Positions 60,523 to 64,000 of a stretch of DNA of 64,000 nt are shown piece after piece. A program made the translations under genes and the position numbers. How positions within the stretch are numbered: the stretch's first letter is position 1; every line of letters starts with the position of its first letter. The stretch comes from Corynebacterium parakroppenstedtii (GTDB lineage: Bacteria; Actinomycetota; Actinomycetes; Mycobacteriales; Mycobacteriaceae), in assembly GCF_019754935.1 (NCBI RefSeq), contig NZ_JAGSOA010000003.1, positions 248,001 to 312,000 on the forward strand, read 5' to 3'. The notes below the pieces were generated by a model. That model was not told the DNA's origin. It was given only the letters and a program-made list of their open reading frames with translations, and ran no database searches.

Positions 60523-62581
60523 AGATCGTGCTCCATCCCTCGCGGCTGGTCAGCTTGGGGTGAGCCTTGCGATACAGCTGGCGCATCTCCGGGAAGCGAT
60601 CGTAAATTTCCTTCTGCAGACGCATCGACTCACGGGCGAGCTTCACGGCCTTGGCGCGGTTACGTTTGCGGAAAACAACTCCGCGGCCGTCCGCCGTCGT
60701 CACCGTAGCTCCGTCGACACGCGACAAGGAGAACCAGCGGGCCTCGATCGGCGGGAGGTTAACGTCGGGAACCTCGGGGTCACCATCGCTGGGCGAGAAC
60801 TGCTTTTTCACAGCCTTCGACAGGGTGGACACCTTCGCTAAGGGGTTAAGAGGGATCTTCGTGAGGTTCTTCGGCCCACCCTTTGCCGGAGGAACCGCCG
60901 ACGCTGAGGGCAACACGACGGCATCCGGGTACTCTTTGCGCAACTCGTTGATGCGCGGGAGCGCGGTGTCGAGGATGTCAAAGAGCTGGTCAGGGCCGCG
61001 CAAGAAGTCCTTGATGGCTTCGTTCTGGATAGCGACCGTTGAGTACTCGAGGCACATGAGATGCTTCGTCGTCGCCTTGGCCATCGACTGCAGCATGCCC
61101 AAAATGGAGCCGTCCTGCTCGATAGCAGCGACGATCAAACGGTTGCGCAGGTGGAAATAGGCCTGCCAGTCAATAGCATCATCCTTATCGGACCAGGCCA
61201 TATGCCAAATCGCAATACCCGGCCATGATGCCGTCGGGAACCCCGCATGCCCGGCGCGGAGGCCATATTCGCCGTCATCCCACTTGATAAACAACGGCAG
61301 TGGCTGACCGATGGTCTCTGCGACGACGCGCGGGATCATGCACATCCACCAGCCGTTATAGTCGACGTCGATACGGCGGTGAAGGTCGCGCGAGGTAATG
61401 ACATCGCCATTGGCGTTCCGCCCATGATCTTTACGATCACGCAGCGGGTACTGATAAAAGTCGTGGTCGTAGTGGACGTGAGGTGCCGAGGTCCACATGA
61501 AAGAATGGCGATCAATGACCTCGCCCATGCTGTGCAAGTGGCTGCGCTCTTGCAGGTTCAGCATCTGGCCGCCGACCAGCATGGGTTGGCGCGCGTACCG
61601 GGCAACCTGGAGTGCGCGAAGAATGGAGTCAGGTTCGATGGCGATGTCATCGTCCATATAAAGGATGAACGGAGCTTTAGTGGCTCGCTGTTTGCGCTCC
61701 TCTTCAGAGCCCACGCCGCCCAGAGCCTCATACATAATGCGGGAGTAACCGCCCGATCCGCCCAGGTTGCCCTGGCGGAACTCGTGGAACCGATCACCAA
61801 AGTGCTTGACGGCGTCATCGAAGCCCGGCTCATCGGCGGGGTGCTTCGTTCCCTGGTCGGGCATCAAAACAGCGTCGATAACGGCGTCGACTTCCGGATC
61901 GGAAGCGATGGCCTCTAAAGCGGCGACGGCGTCGGCGGGACGGTTGAAGGTCGGAATACCCACCGTCACGGATTTATCCTGCGGGCCGATCGTTGAACCG
62001 TCGGGCAGTGTTTGAGGACCAGGTTGTTCTGGTGCGTACCACCCGGCGGCCAACAACGTGACATCTGTTTCGCAGGTCAGGTCGAACCAGATCCAGCCGC
62101 CGTCTTCGAAGCGATCCAGAGGGATCTCAAATTCCAGTGTCGATACAGTGGACTCCGCCGATGACGGCTCCCCCTCGATGGTGTCTTGCGTGCTCTCCTC
62201 GGCCGTGGTGGCGTGAATGTCGTCGGCCAGTACGTCGGTCATCTTGCCTTCGACAGCAATGCGGGATCCGTCGATTTTCGACCGGTAGACGTCGGCACGC
62301 GCGTCGCCCTGCAGTTCGAGCTTCAAGACGACGGATTTCAGCTGAGTCCAGCGTCGCCAATAGGAAGCCGGGAAGCCGTTGAAGTAGGTTTCGAAGCTAA
62401 CCTCGGCGCCCGCCGGAAACGTTGCCTCGGTGCGGCTGTGGAGCACAGCGCGCGACTTGTTCGCCTTCGATTCGATCATGTACAACGACCGAACATCGTG
62501 CGGCTCCCCCCTGCGAGGCAGAATAACGCGCTGAAGGCGCTCCACAGCTCGACTTTTAGCCTGACTCCCGGCCTGGCTCAT
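60512..62581 (-). CDS. glfT2: Galactofuranosyltransferase GlfT2
   Basis: This bifunctional beta-1,5/1,6 galactofuranosyltransferase polymerises the cell-wall galactan from UDP-Galf. I start at the ATG at 62581 (AAGGG nine bases upstream), giving 689 residues; an ATG six codons earlier is also possible. The N-terminal beta-sandwich (about 1-190) is followed by a GT-A domain with VTVGIPTFNRP, the donor/Mn motif YMDDDIAI (about 310-320) and FIKWDDGEYGLRAGHAG with the catalytic Asp. A helical C-terminal domain ends it. It is first in the glfT2-PAP2-ubiA operon. Confidence 0.95.
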   Translation of the reverse strand: MSQAGSQAKSRAVERLQRVILPRRGEPHDVRSLYMIESKANKSRAVLHSRTEATFPAGAEVSFETYFNGFPASYWRRWTQLKSVVLKLELQGDARADVYRSKIDGSRIAVEGKMTDVLADDIHATTAEESTQDTIEGEPSSAESTVSTLEFEIPLDRFEDGGWIWFDLTCETDVTLLAAGWYAPEQPGPQTLPDGSTIGPQDKSVTVGIPTFNRPADAVAALEAIASDPEVDAVIDAVLMPDQGTKHPADEPGFDDAVKHFGDRFHEFRQGNLGGSGGYSRIMYEALGGVGSEEERKQRATKAPFILYMDDDIAIEPDSILRALQVARYARQPMLVGGQMLNLQERSHLHSMGEVIDRHSFMWTSAPHVHYDHDFYQYPLRDRKDHGRNANGDVITSRDLHRRIDVDYNGWWMCMIPRVVAETIGQPLPLFIKWDDGEYGLRAGHAGFPTASWPGIAIWHMAWSDKDDAIDWQAYFHLRNRLIVAAIEQDGSILGMLQSMAKATTKHLMCLEYSTVAIQNEAIKDFLRGPDQLFDILDTALPRINELRKEYPDAVVLPSASAVPPAKGGPKNLTKIPLNPLAKVSTLSKAVKKQFSPSDGDPEVPDVNLPPIEARWFSLSRVDGATVTTADGRGVVFRKRNRAKAVKLARESMRLQKEIYDRFPEMRQLYRKAHPKLTSREGWSTIFER

Positions 62582-62840
62582 ACTCGCTAACCCTTTCATT
62601 TCACTTCTGTCAACACACTGAGCCTACCGCAGCTCACCAGCGCGACGAGGTTCCCCAATGGCACGCCGCCAGCACAATGGTCCAGCACTACAACACTTGA
62701 GCACTGGACTTACGACGCTGGCCTCAGGCACATCCTCGACGCAAACACCATGCCTAGAGTACTGGCTGGGTCCGCGCAGAGCTATTTCACGTCGGAGTTG
62801 ATGAAGAATGAGGAGGACAAGCCCGCGCTGTGCGGGGCGG

Positions 62841-63782
62841 TTAATCGAAGTATTTGTCGTAGTAGTCTCCAAGTTTATCGACGTACTTCTTTGCTTGGCC
62901 GGGGTCTGAATACAGACCGTGGCCGGAACGAGGGAAGACGAAATAGTCGTAGGGGACGTGGTTATTATCAAGAGCGCTTAATAGACGATCATGTACCTTA
63001 AAAGGAACAATTTTGTCTTTCTTTCCGTATGCCATCAGCATGGGAACGGAATTAGCGGAAACGTAATGATAGGACGAAACACGTTCCGCAAGGTCGTGAT
63101 AAGAACCATCCTCCATGTCATGATCGGTGAGCTGCACGCCCGTCAGTTCAGTTAAGAACTTCTTTTTATCTTTCCCGTAACCTTTAATATCGCCGTTTGA
63201 GTCAGCCCAGTCCTCCGGCTGGAAACTCGCGGGGCCGACTTCCTGAAACACAAATTTCAACGGAACGGGGCTGTTCTTCCCATCACGGAAGGCGTACATC
63301 ATCGCGAGGGTACCGCCAGCGGATTCCCCGGTGATGGCCATTTGATTGACCGGATACCCGTGTTGCTTGGCTTGTGCAACCACAGCTTTCACACTGTTCT
63401 GGATCTCCGTGTACATTTTGTCCAGGTTTGAGGGATGATCATCGGTGTTGGTTGTGTAGTTCACAGAAGCCGACACGTATCCTCGGGTAGCTGCGTCCTT
63501 TGCCGAGGCAGCATCTTTTTTATCGCCGCTGACAAACCCTCCCCCATGGATCCAGACCACTAAAGGGAACTGCGAGGCATTTTTATCCTTGGGAAGGTAT
63601 AGGTCAAAGTTGTTCTGGATCCCTTCGCCATATTTAAGGTTCTTCACCACTGAATATGAATCCGGATTATTTTTAAACGTTCTACTCAACACATCAATGC
63701 GCGTACAAAAGTAATAGGCGGTCACGGCAGCTACGGCAACAACGATTAACACATAAATAATACCCCAGGCGACTTTCTTCAC
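62841..63782 (-). CDS. Membrane-anchored alpha/beta hydrolase (esterase/lipase-like)
   Basis: A 313-residue protein with one N-terminal helix (about 5-25) that would place the enzyme outside the membrane. The hydrolase core has the oxyanion motif WIHGGGFVSGD, the Ser in ITGESAGGTLAMM, the Asp in YGKKDKIVP and the His in FPRSGHGLYS, as in BD-FAE/carboxylesterase-like proteins. The substrate is unknown. The GTG start at 63782 overlaps the stop of the small membrane protein gene by one base (TAGTG), with GGAGG upstream. Confidence 0.87.
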   Translation of the reverse strand: MKKVAWGIIYVLIVVAVAAVTAYYFCTRIDVLSRTFKNNPDSYSVVKNLKYGEGIQNNFDLYLPKDKNASQFPLVVWIHGGGFVSGDKKDAASAKDAATRGYVSASVNYTTNTDDHPSNLDKMYTEIQNSVKAVVAQAKQHGYPVNQMAITGESAGGTLAMMYAFRDGKNSPVPLKFVFQEVGPASFQPEDWADSNGDIKGYGKDKKKFLTELTGVQLTDHDMEDGSYHDLAERVSSYHYVSANSVPMLMAYGKKDKIVPFKVHDRLLSALDNNHVPYDYFVFPRSGHGLYSDPGQAKKYVDKLGDYYDKYFD

Positions 63783-63916
63783 TACATGCCTCCTAGCATA
63801 TTATCCAGATAAAGTCTGAAACCCAGATAAATCAGAAGGCCAAGTACTACTCCGATAATCACACACACAATAATCCGGGCAATCCTATATGACCACACTT
63901 GTTTAACCCGACCCAT
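63782..63916 (-). CDS. Small single-pass membrane protein, 44 residues
   Basis: A short gene starting at the ATG at 63916, preceded by GGAGGAAGAGGG. It encodes a basic N-terminus (MGRVKQVWSYRIAR), one hydrophobic helix (IIVCVIIGVVLGLLIYLGF) and a short tail. Its stop TAG shares a base with the GTG of the hydrolase gene, and its last codons (GGAGGC) form that gene's ribosome binding site, so the two are almost certainly coupled. The function is unknown; it may assist or anchor the hydrolase. Confidence 0.68.
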   Translation of the reverse strand: MGRVKQVWSYRIARIIVCVIIGVVLGLLIYLGFRLYLDNMLGGM

Positions 63917-64000
63917 GCCATCCCTCTTCCTCCATATTTCACCCTGTAGGTGTGACCTCATGTTAGCCTCACACTAATCTCACGCTGGGCTCACGTTGGT

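Noticed and set aside
62600..62840. Small gene between glfT2 and the hydrolase
   Set aside because: The short frames here have no ribosome binding site, hydrophobic pattern or motif; I see only non-coding sequence.

Overview
The window is a chromosomal segment of a high-GC Gram-positive bacterium of the order Mycobacteriales, almost certainly a Corynebacterium. The evidence is an actinobacterial dnaK-grpE/dnaJ-hspR system with HAIR-type operators, the galactan/arabinan assembly genes glfT2, a PAP2 phosphatase and ubiA, two mycolyltransferases (one with LGFP repeats, like Cop1/PS1), GTP-dependent PEP carboxykinase next to trmB, and a DUF3068 (PorA-family) protein. No phage, insertion sequence or CRISPR array is visible. 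The pattern of absent mycolate genes (below) points to a mycolate-deficient lineage such as the C. kroppenstedtii group; this is inference, not an identification by search.

Layout. 1-5.5 kb: C-terminal half of putA, then pyc. 5.5-13.9 kb: heat-shock genes on the minus strand, split in two. dnaK-grpE ends in a terminator; an orphan PTS IIC permease lies between; then dnaJ-hspR, followed by an overlapping flavohemoglobin-like gene. HAIR-like operators precede both dnaK and dnaJ. 14-24.7 kb: DUF488, small membrane proteins, a long Ser/Gln/Asn-rich membrane protein, alaT, YibE/F, UDP-glucose dehydrogenase, dcd, tRNA-Gly(CCC) and an MFS transporter. 24.8-33.5 kb: a coupled VanW-PrsW-PAP2 operon, a universal stress protein, DUF3068, a Dcu-type C4-dicarboxylate carrier and a flavin oxidoreductase. 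33.7-41.5 kb: fadA-fadB (beta-oxidation), converging on a budA - GH32-like - FUSC operon. 41.5-51.2 kb: pck, a four-gene cluster of small and membrane proteins, trmB, an NYN-domain protein, a flippase-like protein, DUF3054 and a POT peptide transporter. 51.3-62.6 kb: cell-envelope cluster on the minus strand. 62.8-63.9 kb: a small membrane protein and an alpha/beta hydrolase.

How the genes work together. PutA, Pyc, PEPCK, AlaT and the Dcu carrier form an anaplerotic/amino-acid carbon group. FadA/FadB fit a lipid-using lifestyle. The envelope cluster keeps galactan polymerisation (GlfT2) and decaprenyl-phosphoryl-arabinose precursor synthesis (UbiA, PAP2), the Rv3802c-like cutinase and two mycolyltransferases with recognisable catalytic motifs. 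At the exact positions where related genomes carry fadD32-pks13-accD4, aftB and mmpL3, nothing comparable is present. Mycolate condensation, terminal arabinosylation and mycolate export thus seem to have been removed from these loci while the acyltransferases remain.

The most unusual element is at 52.7-52.8 kb. A sigma70-like promoter appears to start a transcript at a compact tRNA-like fold (7-bp acceptor stem, encoded CCA, TTC anticodon-like loop, miniature D and T arms). This would form the 5' leader of a secreted protein with KGTPI repeats that sits where the mycolate condensase genes are expected.
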